A DNA stretch of 9,870 nucleotides, from the NCBI GenBank assembly GCA_036558305.1, contig DATBFX010000082.1, forward strand, positions 1 to 9,870. Direction: 5' to 3'. The notes beneath the pieces were generated by a model. The model was not told where the DNA came from. It saw nothing but the letters and a program-made list of their open reading frames with translations, and made no database searches. Of the stretch, positions 1 through 6,085 are shown piece after piece. The translations under genes and the position numbers were made by a program. Origin of the DNA: DATBFX01 sp036558305 (GTDB lineage: Bacteria > Chloroflexota > Chloroflexia > Thermomicrobiales > UBA6265). Within the stretch, counting starts at the first letter, position 1. Every line of letters begins with the position of its first letter.

Positions 1-2
1 CG

Positions 3-452
3 CGCATGCTCCAACTGGCCGACCCGGTGCCGGCCCCCGCCGAAGCCGTTCCCTTCTCGCTGCCGTTCGTCCTCGCGTTGGTGCTCCGGCGAGTACCGGC
101 CGGCCCGGAATGGATCGCACCCCGGACGCTCGCCGACCCGGACGTTCTGGCGCTGGCGCGGCGCGTCTCCATCGATGCCGACCCGAAGATCGACGAGGTC
201 GTCGACGGCACCGGTCGCCTCCCCGCCGAGGTCTGCGTTCGGATGGACGACGGGCGGCTGCTTCGTGGCACGGTCGCCGACGCCCCGTGGGGTCCGGACG
301 ACAGCCCCGACGGCCGGGACCTGGAAGCGAAGTTCCTAGGCATGGCCCAGCCATGTCTCGGCGATCGCGCCCGCCGGTTCGCGGCGTCGCTGCGATGCCC
401 GCCCGCCGCGGGTTCGTTGACGGCCCGCCACATCGCCGATCTCGTTGCCTAA
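3..452 (+). CDS. MmgE/PrpD family protein, C-terminal part (5' end outside window)
   Basis: This is the C-terminal 149 residues of a MmgE/PrpD-fold protein, and the reading frame is open to the left window edge. The family includes 2-methylcitrate dehydratase and cis-aconitate-decarboxylase-like enzymes, normally about 450-480 residues, so roughly two thirds is missing from view. Recognisable features are the FSLPFVLALVL segment (family pattern FS-x-x-[YF]-x-x-A), the D-P-x-V-x-x-L-A-x-R-V stretch, a 'V-R-M-D-D-G-R' strand, and the late K-F-L-G-M-A ... L-G segment before the stop. The specific substrate cannot be read from this fragment. The ATG at 6 is internal, not the true start. A broken amidohydrolase gene follows 44 bp downstream, a pairing that would make sense in a catabolic operon. 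I am confident of the family but not of the reaction. Confidence 0.8.
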   Translation, partial: RMLQLADPVPAPAEAVPFSLPFVLALVLRRVPAGPEWIAPRTLADPDVLALARRVSIDADPKIDEVVDGTGRLPAEVCVRMDDGRLLRGTVADAPWGPDDSPDGRDLEAKFLGMAQPCLGDRARRFAASLRCPPAAGSLTARHIADLVA

Positions 453-485
453 GAACGGGTTCGACTCACGAGCGCGCGGCGAAAC

Positions 486-490
486 GGAGG
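486..490 (+). promoter_or_regulatory. Ribosome binding site of the amidohydrolase remnant
   Basis: GGAGG lies 6 bases before the GTG at 497. A GTG at 491 is in the same frame but directly abuts the motif, so 497 is the better start. A well-formed ribosome binding site on a broken gene indicates recent decay. Confidence 0.55.
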
Positions 491-663
491 GTGGCAGTGG
501 ACGTCGACTTGGCCATCCGCGGTGGAGCGATCGTCACGGCCTCCGGCCAGGCGGCGGCCGACATCGGTATCCGCGACGGCCGGATCGCGCAGCTCGGCGG
601 GGGGCTGGCCGCCGCCGAGACCGGCGACACGGCCCCGAGCGGCTGTAAACGCGTGCGCAAACC

Positions 664-702
664 ATTGACACAATGTTTCCTGCATGCGAGTCTGCATACA
701 AT
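664..702 (+). promoter_or_regulatory. Candidate promoter patch upstream of the GntR regulator
   Basis: In an otherwise GC-rich region this patch contains a perfect -35-like TTGACA at 665-670 and a -10-like TACAAT at 697-702. The gap between them is 26 bp, too long for one sigma-70 promoter, so they may belong to different promoters or only one may be real. It lies about 190 bp before the regulator start. The local drop in GC and the overlap with an inverted repeat at 681-700 support a regulatory role, but the promoter itself is tentative. Confidence 0.35.
681..700. promoter_or_regulatory. Inverted repeat, candidate operator for the GntR/FCD regulator
   Basis: The arms TGCATGC (681-687) and GCATACA (694-700) are inverted repeats matching at 6 of 7 positions, separated by 6 bp. 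The right arm overlaps the -10-like TACAAT. GntR/FadR-type dimers bind short palindromes, so repression by occlusion of this promoter (autoregulation) is plausible. No second clear copy was found in front of the transporter genes, which leaves the assignment unproven. Confidence 0.35.
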
Positions 703-891
703 CCTGTCCACACTGTCCCGTGCGGGTCGCAGACTGGGCTCGCGCATCGCAGGGACAACCTTTTCGGAGTGACCCACTTCACGCCTCGATGCCATTCCAT
801 GGCGCGGCGCACCCGGCAACCAAGCGATCGATCTCGTCCTCACACCGTGCCACCTCACAACAGGCACGACCCGGTTGAGCGAAGGGAACGC

Positions 892-1617
892 ATGAAACCG
901 CCATCGGTCTTTGACGGCGGTCCGACCGCAACCGAACGTCGGGGGAACGAGGACCTCGCGAGCCGCGCCTATCGCGAGATTCGTCAGGCGATTATCGACC
1001 TCTCCTTCCAACCCGGACAGCAGGTGCAAGAGGTGTTCCTGGCGCAGCGGTTGGGCACCAGCCGCACACCGGTCCGCGAAGCCCTCAAACGACTCCAGGC
1101 CGAAGGTCTGATCGAGGGGATGTCCTCGCGCGGCGCGATGGTCGCCCAGGTCTCGATCGACGACGTCGACAACGCCTACCACGTGATCGAGGTGATCGAG
1201 GGTCTGGCCAGCCGGCTGGCGGCCGAGCGGCTGACCGACGATGGGGCGGCAGGCATCCACGCCTGCGTCGAACGCCTGGACCAGGCCGCCCAATCGGGAA
1301 ATCTGACCGCCTGGGCGGGGGTCGACGCCGAACTGCACGACGAGATCCGGCGCTGCGCCAACAACTCCAAACTCGACCAGGTGGCCCACATCGTCTATCC
1401 GACGATCGAGCGCGTGCGCAACATGTATCTCCTCGACGGTCTCGAACCCAACCGGCTCGAGATCGCGATGAGCCGGCATCGGGCGCTGGGCGACGCGATC
1501 CTGGCGCGTGACGGGGACCGTGCCGAGGAACTCGCGCGCGACCTGTTCAGTCGTGCCCGCGAAGACAACCTGCGGTTGTTGCGGCAGTGGGTCGCACCGC
1601 TACGTCGCAGCTTCTAG
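892..1617 (+). CDS. GntR family transcriptional regulator, FCD (FadR-like) subfamily
   Basis: This is a 241-residue DNA-binding regulator. An N-terminal winged helix-turn-helix (about residues 22-85) carries the hallmark SRTPVREAL at residues 57-65, preceded by a L-x-x-G-x-x-[LV]-x-E strand region and followed by L-x-x-E-G-L-I and a wing ending in a R-G-A-x-V segment. The C-terminal all-helical FCD ligand domain covers about residues 95-235. The FCD metal site normally uses Asp and three His. Here D145 and H149 (D-x-x-x-H) and H196 are present, but the last His position appears to be L218. The ATG at 892 is chosen because AAGGGA lies 4 bases upstream and the HTH begins 20 residues later; the frame is open further upstream but encodes nothing family-like. 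It is 110 bp from the binding-protein gene and in the same direction, so it probably controls the transport and catabolic genes. FCD regulators typically respond to small organic acids or sugar acids. Confidence 0.92.
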   Translation: MKPPSVFDGGPTATERRGNEDLASRAYREIRQAIIDLSFQPGQQVQEVFLAQRLGTSRTPVREALKRLQAEGLIEGMSSRGAMVAQVSIDDVDNAYHVIEVIEGLASRLAAERLTDDGAAGIHACVERLDQAAQSGNLTAWAGVDAELHDEIRRCANNSKLDQVAHIVYPTIERVRNMYLLDGLEPNRLEIAMSRHRALGDAILARDGDRAEELARDLFSRAREDNLRLLRQWVAPLRRSF

Positions 1618-1717
1618 CCGCGCGGGCCGAGGAAGGAGGAGCGTCCTGGGAAGAGTGGTCGGGTCAAACAGCGATGTGCAACCGTGCGTCTCACGACCAT
1701 AGGTCTCCGTCGCCACG

Positions 1718-1723
1718 AGGAGG
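1718..1723 (+). promoter_or_regulatory. Strong ribosome binding site of the binding-protein gene
   Basis: A perfect AGGAGG lies 4 bases before the ATG at 1728 and 10 bases before a second in-frame ATG at 1734. Either start keeps the Tat signal intact. It is the strongest ribosome site in the transport half, fitting the high abundance expected of a binding protein. Confidence 0.7.
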
Positions 1724-1727
1724 AACA

Positions 1728-3074
1728 ATGACAATGGAACAGACCGAAGGCGCCCGCCGCCTCTCTCGCCGCCAACTGCTCAAGCAGTCGGCGATCGGGG
1801 CGACTGCCGTAGCGGCTCTCGGGGTCCAGCAGCAGGTTTCGGCCGCGCCGGCCCACTCGTCGGCGCTCCTGGCCGCATCGCGATTCCAGGATCGCGTCCA
1901 GATCCTCCACTGGTCGCACCCGCTGACCTCCGACGACACGAAGGTCTTTAATCCCCTGATCCAGAAATTCCAGGACGCCGGCAACAACGTCGACGTCAAG
2001 ATCGAGTTGACGCCGTGGGACGGCCGGATCGAGCGCAACATGTCCGCGGTCGCGGCCGGTACCTCGCCCGACACCTCGTATCTGAACGTCGACGAGTTCA
2101 CGACCTACGCCGACCAGGGCGCGCTGGTCGCGCTCGACGACTACATCACCCCCGACAGCGTCGCCGATTTCTTGCCGGGGCCGAAGGACGCGATGACCTG
2201 GCAGGACAAGATCTACGAGATCCCGGTCCTGCACGCGTTCCGCGTCGCCTACGTCAACACCGACATCTGGACGAAATCCGGTCTCGATCCGGAGAACACG
2301 CCGAAGACGTGGGACGACCTCGACGCCGCGCTGGCCAAGGTCAAGGCGGCGAAAGACGCCGGTACCCATTCCGCCTGGGCGACGTCGATGGAAGGTTCGG
2401 GTTCCGGCCCCACGCCGGTCCTCCGCAACTTCAATCCGTGGTTCTACCAGGCCGGCGGTTCGCTCGTGAACGCGGACGGCACCTCCGGCTACGACTCGGA
2501 TGCCGGCATCCAGGCCGCCGTCTACGCCACGCACCTCTTCCAGACCTATTGCAGCCAGGCCGATCGCGCCTCCAAGGGCGACGACCTGAACGAGCGCTTC
2601 GGTCAGGGTCTCTTCGCCTACATGAACAACAACGAGCTCGGCGTCATCAAGCAGATGCAGACCGATTTCCCCAACCTCAAGTTCGGCATCGCGAACACGA
2701 CTTCGAAGGCGAAGCCGTGGACGCACGGCGGCGTCGGCTGTTTCGGCATGTGGATGCCGAGCACCAAGCGCGACGCGACCTGGGCCTGGATCAACTTCCT
2801 GACGAAGGACGGCAACCTCGACTACAACAACGGGTTCGGGTACGTGCCGCCTCGCCAGTCCGTGCGCGACGAATATGTCAAGAGCGCCGACCCGCTTTAC
2901 CAACGGGCCCTCCAGGAGCAGCAGTACGCGGGCGTCGAGAAGCACCCTCGGCTCTGGGACATGTGGGACGTCATCAGCCCCGAGCTGGAGGCGGCGTTCG
3001 CCGGTTCGAAGTCGCCGGAGGACGCGGTCAAAGCGGCCGCCGACCACATCAACAGCGACATTCTGTCGAAGTAG
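1728..3074 (+). CDS. ABC transporter sugar-type substrate-binding protein with Tat signal
   Basis: This 448-residue extracellular solute-binding protein of family 1 (CUT1 type, maltose-binding-protein fold) captures the substrate outside the membrane and delivers it to the permeases encoded next. The N-terminus has a twin-arginine export signal: SRRQLLK at residues 13-19, a hydrophobic stretch at about 22-33 and a likely cleavage site near V-S-A at 37-39. No lipobox cysteine follows, so it is not an obvious lipoprotein. The mature part shows the family pattern: H-W-S-H near the first strand, W-D-x-R-I, then A-A-G-T-S-P-D with a downstream A-x-x-G-A-L-V-x-L-D-D-Y-I, and late aromatic-rich segments suited to sugar binding. 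ATG 1728 follows AGGAGG by 4 bases; the longer frame from 1587 overlaps the regulator end and is rejected. Substrate is unknown; a sugar, polyol or derivative is inferred from the family. Confidence 0.92.
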   Translation: MTMEQTEGARRLSRRQLLKQSAIGATAVAALGVQQQVSAAPAHSSALLAASRFQDRVQILHWSHPLTSDDTKVFNPLIQKFQDAGNNVDVKIELTPWDGRIERNMSAVAAGTSPDTSYLNVDEFTTYADQGALVALDDYITPDSVADFLPGPKDAMTWQDKIYEIPVLHAFRVAYVNTDIWTKSGLDPENTPKTWDDLDAALAKVKAAKDAGTHSAWATSMEGSGSGPTPVLRNFNPWFYQAGGSLVNADGTSGYDSDAGIQAAVYATHLFQTYCSQADRASKGDDLNERFGQGLFAYMNNNELGVIKQMQTDFPNLKFGIANTTSKAKPWTHGGVGCFGMWMPSTKRDATWAWINFLTKDGNLDYNNGFGYVPPRQSVRDEYVKSADPLYQRALQEQQYAGVEKHPRLWDMWDVISPELEAAFAGSKSPEDAVKAAADHINSDILSK

Positions 3075-3084
3075 GTTTCTCCGC

Positions 3085-3117
3085 GTGGGGCGGCGGGGCT
3101 TTGCCCCGCCGCCCCAC
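3085..3117 (+). promoter_or_regulatory. Intercistronic GC stem-loop between binding protein and permease genes
   Basis: Arms at 3085-3099 and 3103-3117 are perfectly complementary over 15 bp, almost all G-C, around a TTT loop. It starts 10 bases after the binding-protein stop. No T-run follows, so it is not a classic intrinsic terminator. In ABC operons such hairpins commonly protect or attenuate the transcript so that the binding protein is made in excess over the permeases, which is the likely role here. It could alternatively be a dispersed palindromic repeat. Confidence 0.75.
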
Positions 3118-3177
3118 CCACCGTCGCTCCGCCAGCACCGCAAAGGCGGCCCGCGAAGCCGCCAGGCAGGGAGCCCG

Positions 3178-4086
3178 ATGGCTCAGGCCCAACTCGACCT
3201 CCACCGGCCACTCCTCAACCAACGGCGTCGGCTCGCGATCGCGGGCAGCATCTTCGTCCTGCCCAGCATCGTGCTCTTCGTCGCCTTTCTGGCCGCGCCG
3301 CTGGTCTATTCCTTCTACATCTCGTTCAACAAGTGGTCGATGCTCAAGGATCCCGTCTGGTTGGGACTCGACAACTACCGGCGCATCTTCGACGACGACA
3401 TCTTTTATCGATCGCTGCGCAACACGATCGTCTTTACGGTGCTGTTCGTACCCCTGGTGACGGTCATCTCGCTGGGCACCGCCGTCTTGCTCAATCAAGG
3501 CATCCGCGCCAAAGGGATTTTCAAGGCACTGATCTTCATTCCCGTGATTACGCCGTCGGTCGTCGTCGGCGTGGTCTGGACCTACGTCTACCAACCGGAC
3601 CTCGGACTGCTCAACGAGTTGCTGCGCAACCTGCATCTGCCGACCAGTCTCTGGCTCGGCAGTCAGCAACTGGCGCTGCCGGCCCTGGTGGCGGTCACGA
3701 TCTGGCAGCGGTTTGGGTGGTTCATGATCCTGTTCCTGGCCGGCTTGCAGGACATTCCGGTCGAATTGAAGGAGGCGGCCGCGCTCGACGGCGCCTCGTC
3801 GCGCCAATCCTTCCTCCACGTCACCGTCCCGTTGCTCCGTCCGACCGTGGTCCTGGTCACGGTCCTGGCCGCGATCAGCGCTTTCCAGGTCTTCGACCTC
3901 GTCTTCATCATGACGGAAGGCGGTCCCGCCTACGCGACCCAGACGCTGAGCTACTACATCTACACCAAAGCGTTCCGCAACTTCGACATGGGGTACGCCG
4001 CCGCGATGAGCTACGTGCTCTTCGTCGTCCTGCTCGTCCTCACGCTGTTCCAGATGAAAGTGCTGCGGCCCGCCGCGGAGACCTAG
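3178..4086 (+). CDS. ABC sugar-type transporter permease, MalF/UgpA-like
   Basis: This 302-residue inner-membrane permease is the first of two that form the translocation channel of a CUT1 importer. Six hydrophobic segments are visible at about residues 19-45, 82-108, 116-139, 163-188, 213-240 and 262-290. The cytoplasmic EAA loop, which docks on the ATPase, is at about 196-220: E199-A-A, then L-D-G-A with G205, and a V-P-L-L-R-P end. The N-terminal amphipathic segment and the F-x-P-x-[IV]-x-P stretch after segment 3 are usual for UgpA/MalF-type subunits. ATG 3178 is preceded by AGGGAG with 4 bases spacing; the upstream open frame runs antigenically meaningless sequence across the binding-protein end and is rejected. 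The next permease starts 18 bases after the stop, so the two are co-transcribed. Confidence 0.93.
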   Translation: MAQAQLDLHRPLLNQRRRLAIAGSIFVLPSIVLFVAFLAAPLVYSFYISFNKWSMLKDPVWLGLDNYRRIFDDDIFYRSLRNTIVFTVLFVPLVTVISLGTAVLLNQGIRAKGIFKALIFIPVITPSVVVGVVWTYVYQPDLGLLNELLRNLHLPTSLWLGSQQLALPALVAVTIWQRFGWFMILFLAGLQDIPVELKEAAALDGASSRQSFLHVTVPLLRPTVVLVTVLAAISAFQVFDLVFIMTEGGPAYATQTLSYYIYTKAFRNFDMGYAAAMSYVLFVVLLVLTLFQMKVLRPAAET

Positions 4087-4104
4087 GCGCCAGGGGAGTC
4101 CGCG

Positions 4105-5001
4105 ATGAAAGTGACCAGTCAACCGATACTCGATCGTTCTCGCGTCCGCACGGAGGCGGCGAGCGCGACGCTGCGGACCGGCCGGCGACGACCGCTGCGT
4201 CATGCCGGCGTCTACCTTGCGCTGACGATCCTCGGTGCGGGCTCGATCCTGCCGCTGCTGTGGATGCTCTCGACCTCGATCAAGCAGACGACCGCCTTCT
4301 ACGTCTATCCGCCGAAATTCCTGCCGGACCACCCGACGTTTGCCAACTTCACGGACTTCTTTCACCGCGGCGCCTGGCGATACCTCACCAACTCCGTCAT
4401 CGTCGCCGTGGCGATGACCGTGATCGTCGTGGTTACCAGCACGATGGCCGGCTACGCGGTGGCGAAAATCCCGTTCCGCGGCCGGAACCTGGTTTTCGGC
4501 ATCCTCTTGAGCGGACTGATGATCCCGTGGGAGATCACGATCATTCCCCTCTACATCATCGTCGTCAAGATCGGCTGGGTGAACACCTACCAGGGCGTCG
4601 TGTTGCCGATGTGCGCGACCCCGCTCGGCATCTTCATCATGCGCCAGTTCCTCCGTTCGATCCCCAGCGAGCTGATCGACGCCGCGCGCGTCGACGGGGC
4701 GTCGGAGTTCGCCATCTTTCGCCAGATCGTCGTTCCCCTCTGCAAACCCGCGACGGCCGCGCTCGCCACGATCATCTTCTTGAGCGCCTGGGGCGCCTTC
4801 CTCTGGCCGTTGATCGCTTCGAGCCAGAACGAGAAGCAGACCCTCCCCGTCGCGATCGCCCTCTTCAAGCAGCAGTACAGCTCCAGCTACGGCTTGATGA
4901 TGGCGGCCGCCACCGTGGCCTTCGTGCCCGCGCTGGCCATCTTCCTCGCCTTTCAGCGCTACTTCGTCCAGGGCATCACGATGTCGGGGTTCAAGGGATA
5001 G
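4105..5001 (+). CDS. ABC sugar-type transporter permease, MalG/UgpE-like
   Basis: This 298-residue inner-membrane permease is the partner of the preceding one. It has a basic N-terminus of about 33 residues followed by hydrophobic segments at about 35-57, 97-119, 129-157, 163-183, 217-238 and 262-287. The EAA loop is of the MalG kind: D192-A-A-R-V-D-G198-A, then I-F-R-Q-I-V-V-P-L. The P-W-E sequence after segment 3 and the ending in G-[IV]-T-x-[SG]-x-x-K-G (Q-G-I-T-M-S-G-F-K-G) are very typical of the MalG/UgpE branch. The ATG is preceded by AGGGGAG with a 6-base gap. Both permeases have intact EAA loops and therefore need an ATPase, but none is encoded nearby. A shared MsmK/MalK-type ATPase elsewhere in the genome is the likely answer. 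Confidence 0.93.
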   Translation: MKVTSQPILDRSRVRTEAASATLRTGRRRPLRHAGVYLALTILGAGSILPLLWMLSTSIKQTTAFYVYPPKFLPDHPTFANFTDFFHRGAWRYLTNSVIVAVAMTVIVVVTSTMAGYAVAKIPFRGRNLVFGILLSGLMIPWEITIIPLYIIVVKIGWVNTYQGVVLPMCATPLGIFIMRQFLRSIPSELIDAARVDGASEFAIFRQIVVPLCKPATAALATIIFLSAWGAFLWPLIASSQNEKQTLPVAIALFKQQYSSSYGLMMAAATVAFVPALAIFLAFQRYFVQGITMSGFKG

Positions 5002-5037
5002 CCGCCGAGGGGAGTCGGCGGTGACCGGGAGGGATCA

Positions 5038-6066
5038 GTGACGGGCGCCAGGGTAAAGGTCGGGGTGATCGGGCTTGGGCGATTCGGCGAGAGTCACCTC
5101 CATGCGTACCGCTCGATTCGCCATGCCGAGGTCGTCGCCGTCGCGTCGCGCTCCCGCGAACGGGCGAACGAAATCGCCTCGCGTTTCGCGGTGCCCCGCT
5201 CCTACGACGATTTCCGGGCGTTGATCGCCGATCCCGGCGTCGAGGCGATCAGCGTCACCACCGGGGAGCACGACCATCGCGATCCCGTCGTGGCCGCCCT
5301 GGCCGCCGGCAAACCGGTCCTCGTCGAAAAGCCGATGGCGTCCACGCTCGCGGACGCCGACGCGATGCTGGAGGCGGCGCGGCGCTCCGCCGCCTTTCTG
5401 ATGCCCGGCCACATCCTCCGCTTCGAACCCAAGTACGCGGCACTGAAGGAAGCCGTCGAGCGCGGCGAGTTGGGCGAATTAACGTCGATCTCGGCACGCC
5501 GCAACCGTCTTCGCGGGCAGGTGCCGATCTACGGGCGGGCGGGACCGGCGTTGGTGACGGCGATCCACGACATCGACGTCATGCTCTGGATCACCGGCAG
5601 CACGGTCGTCTCCGTCCGCGCCTTCCAGCGCCTCGGCACACTACCGGGCGACCACTGCGGTGTCTGGGCGCTGATGCGACTCGCCTCCGGCACGATCGCG
5701 ATGATCGAGAGTTCCTGGATGACGCCGGATGGCGTCGAGCCGGGAGGGGACGACGCGTTCAGCGCGATCGGCACGAAAGGTTTGGCGCGCATCCAGTTCG
5801 ACGTACCGCCGATGTGGATCAGCACGAGCGACGGTCTGCGGGCGCCGGACGTGAGTTTCGAACCGCGGGTCAACGGCGTCTCGACCGGAGCGCTGCGCGA
5901 GGAACTCGCCTACTTCACCGCCTGTGTGCTGGACGGTATCCGTCCGACGGCGATCGCGCCCGAAGACGGGCGGGCCGCGCTCGCGGTGGCGCTGGCGATG
6001 ATCGACTCGGCCCGCCAAGACCGAGAGATCGTCCTGGCGCCGCCGGCGGTCCCGGTCGCTTCGTGA
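5038..6066 (+). CDS. Gfo/Idh/MocA family NAD(P)-dependent oxidoreductase
   Basis: This 342-residue cytoplasmic dehydrogenase belongs to the family that includes inositol 2-dehydrogenase, glucose-fructose oxidoreductase and UDP-sugar 3-dehydrogenases. The Rossmann domain covers about residues 5-125 with G12-L-G14-R-F-G17, and the E-K-P signature has K98. The alpha/beta substrate domain carries H177-D-I-D180, the position of the usual catalytic His, with the 'IHDID' form I associate with UDP-N-acetylglucosamine 3-dehydrogenase-like members. The start is GTG at 5038, placed by GGAGG 5 bases upstream; the gene begins 36 bp after the permease stop. It probably oxidises a ring or side-chain hydroxyl of the imported compound. 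Which hydroxyl and which substrate cannot be told from the sequence. Confidence 0.92.
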   Translation: MTGARVKVGVIGLGRFGESHLHAYRSIRHAEVVAVASRSRERANEIASRFAVPRSYDDFRALIADPGVEAISVTTGEHDHRDPVVAALAAGKPVLVEKPMASTLADADAMLEAARRSAAFLMPGHILRFEPKYAALKEAVERGELGELTSISARRNRLRGQVPIYGRAGPALVTAIHDIDVMLWITGSTVVSVRAFQRLGTLPGDHCGVWALMRLASGTIAMIESSWMTPDGVEPGGDDAFSAIGTKGLARIQFDVPPMWISTSDGLRAPDVSFEPRVNGVSTGALREELAYFTACVLDGIRPTAIAPEDGRAALAVALAMIDSARQDREIVLAPPAVPVAS

Positions 6067-6072
6067 GCGGGT

Positions 6073-6080
6073 GGGGAGGA
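6073..6080 (+). promoter_or_regulatory. Ribosome binding site fixing the start of the PLP enzyme
   Basis: GGGGAGGA lies 5 bases before the GTG at 6086. A GTG at 6071 in the same frame would place this motif inside the gene, so 6086 is preferred. Confidence 0.7.
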
Positions 6081-6085
6081 ATCGC

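Larger units (their letters stand above)
497..772 (+). pseudogene. Truncated dihydropyrimidinase/hydantoinase-type amidohydrolase (5' remnant)
   Basis: Translation from the GTG at 497 gives the first beta-sandwich strands of a cyclic-amidohydrolase (dihydropyrimidinase, hydantoinase, dihydroorotase). It reads VDVDLAIRGGAIVTASG, then A-D-I-G-I-R-D-G-R-I-A-Q-L-G, which matches the family pattern D-L-x-I-x-G-G-x-[IV]-V-T followed by D-[IV]-x-[IV]-x-[DG]-G-x-I. Similarity fades around the D-x-A-x-S-G-C stretch (about 626-646), just where the family should continue with V-L-P-G-x-x-D-x-H-x-H. Instead the frame runs through unrelated, more AT-rich sequence to a stop at 770-772. The product would be 91 residues against a usual 450-480, with none of the metal-binding histidines, so it cannot be an active enzyme. 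The breakpoint is probably at 635-650. The 3' part is not elsewhere in the window. A short standalone protein is a less likely alternative. Confidence 0.7.

Noticed and set aside
665..702. A single sigma-70 promoter made of TTGACA and TACAAT
   Set aside because: The 26-bp spacing is far outside 16-19 bp. Kept only as a low-confidence promoter patch.
673..891. N-terminal extension of the GntR frame
   Set aside because: It encodes no conserved residues, crosses the candidate promoter and inverted repeat, and the ATG at 892 has a ribosome site and fits the family length.
466..1479. Long minus-strand open frame opposite the amidohydrolase remnant and regulator
   Set aside because: It is a shadow of high-GC coding sequence. 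The translation is rich in Arg, Asp and His with no recognisable domain, while the plus-strand GntR protein is unmistakable.
3085..3117. Classic rho-independent terminator after the binding-protein gene
   Set aside because: The stem is excellent but no T-run follows, and the permeases downstream appear to belong to the same operon.
1614..3143. A 509-codon minus-strand open frame opposite the binding protein
   Set aside because: Composition is dominated by Arg, Val, Asp and Gly, and it mirrors codon positions of the Tat-exported binding protein; no family signature.
2015..5024. Long plus-strand frames (2015-3460 and 3333-5024) overlapping the transporter genes
   Set aside because: Arg- and Pro-rich frame-shifted readings of the binding protein and permeases, without membrane segments or motifs.
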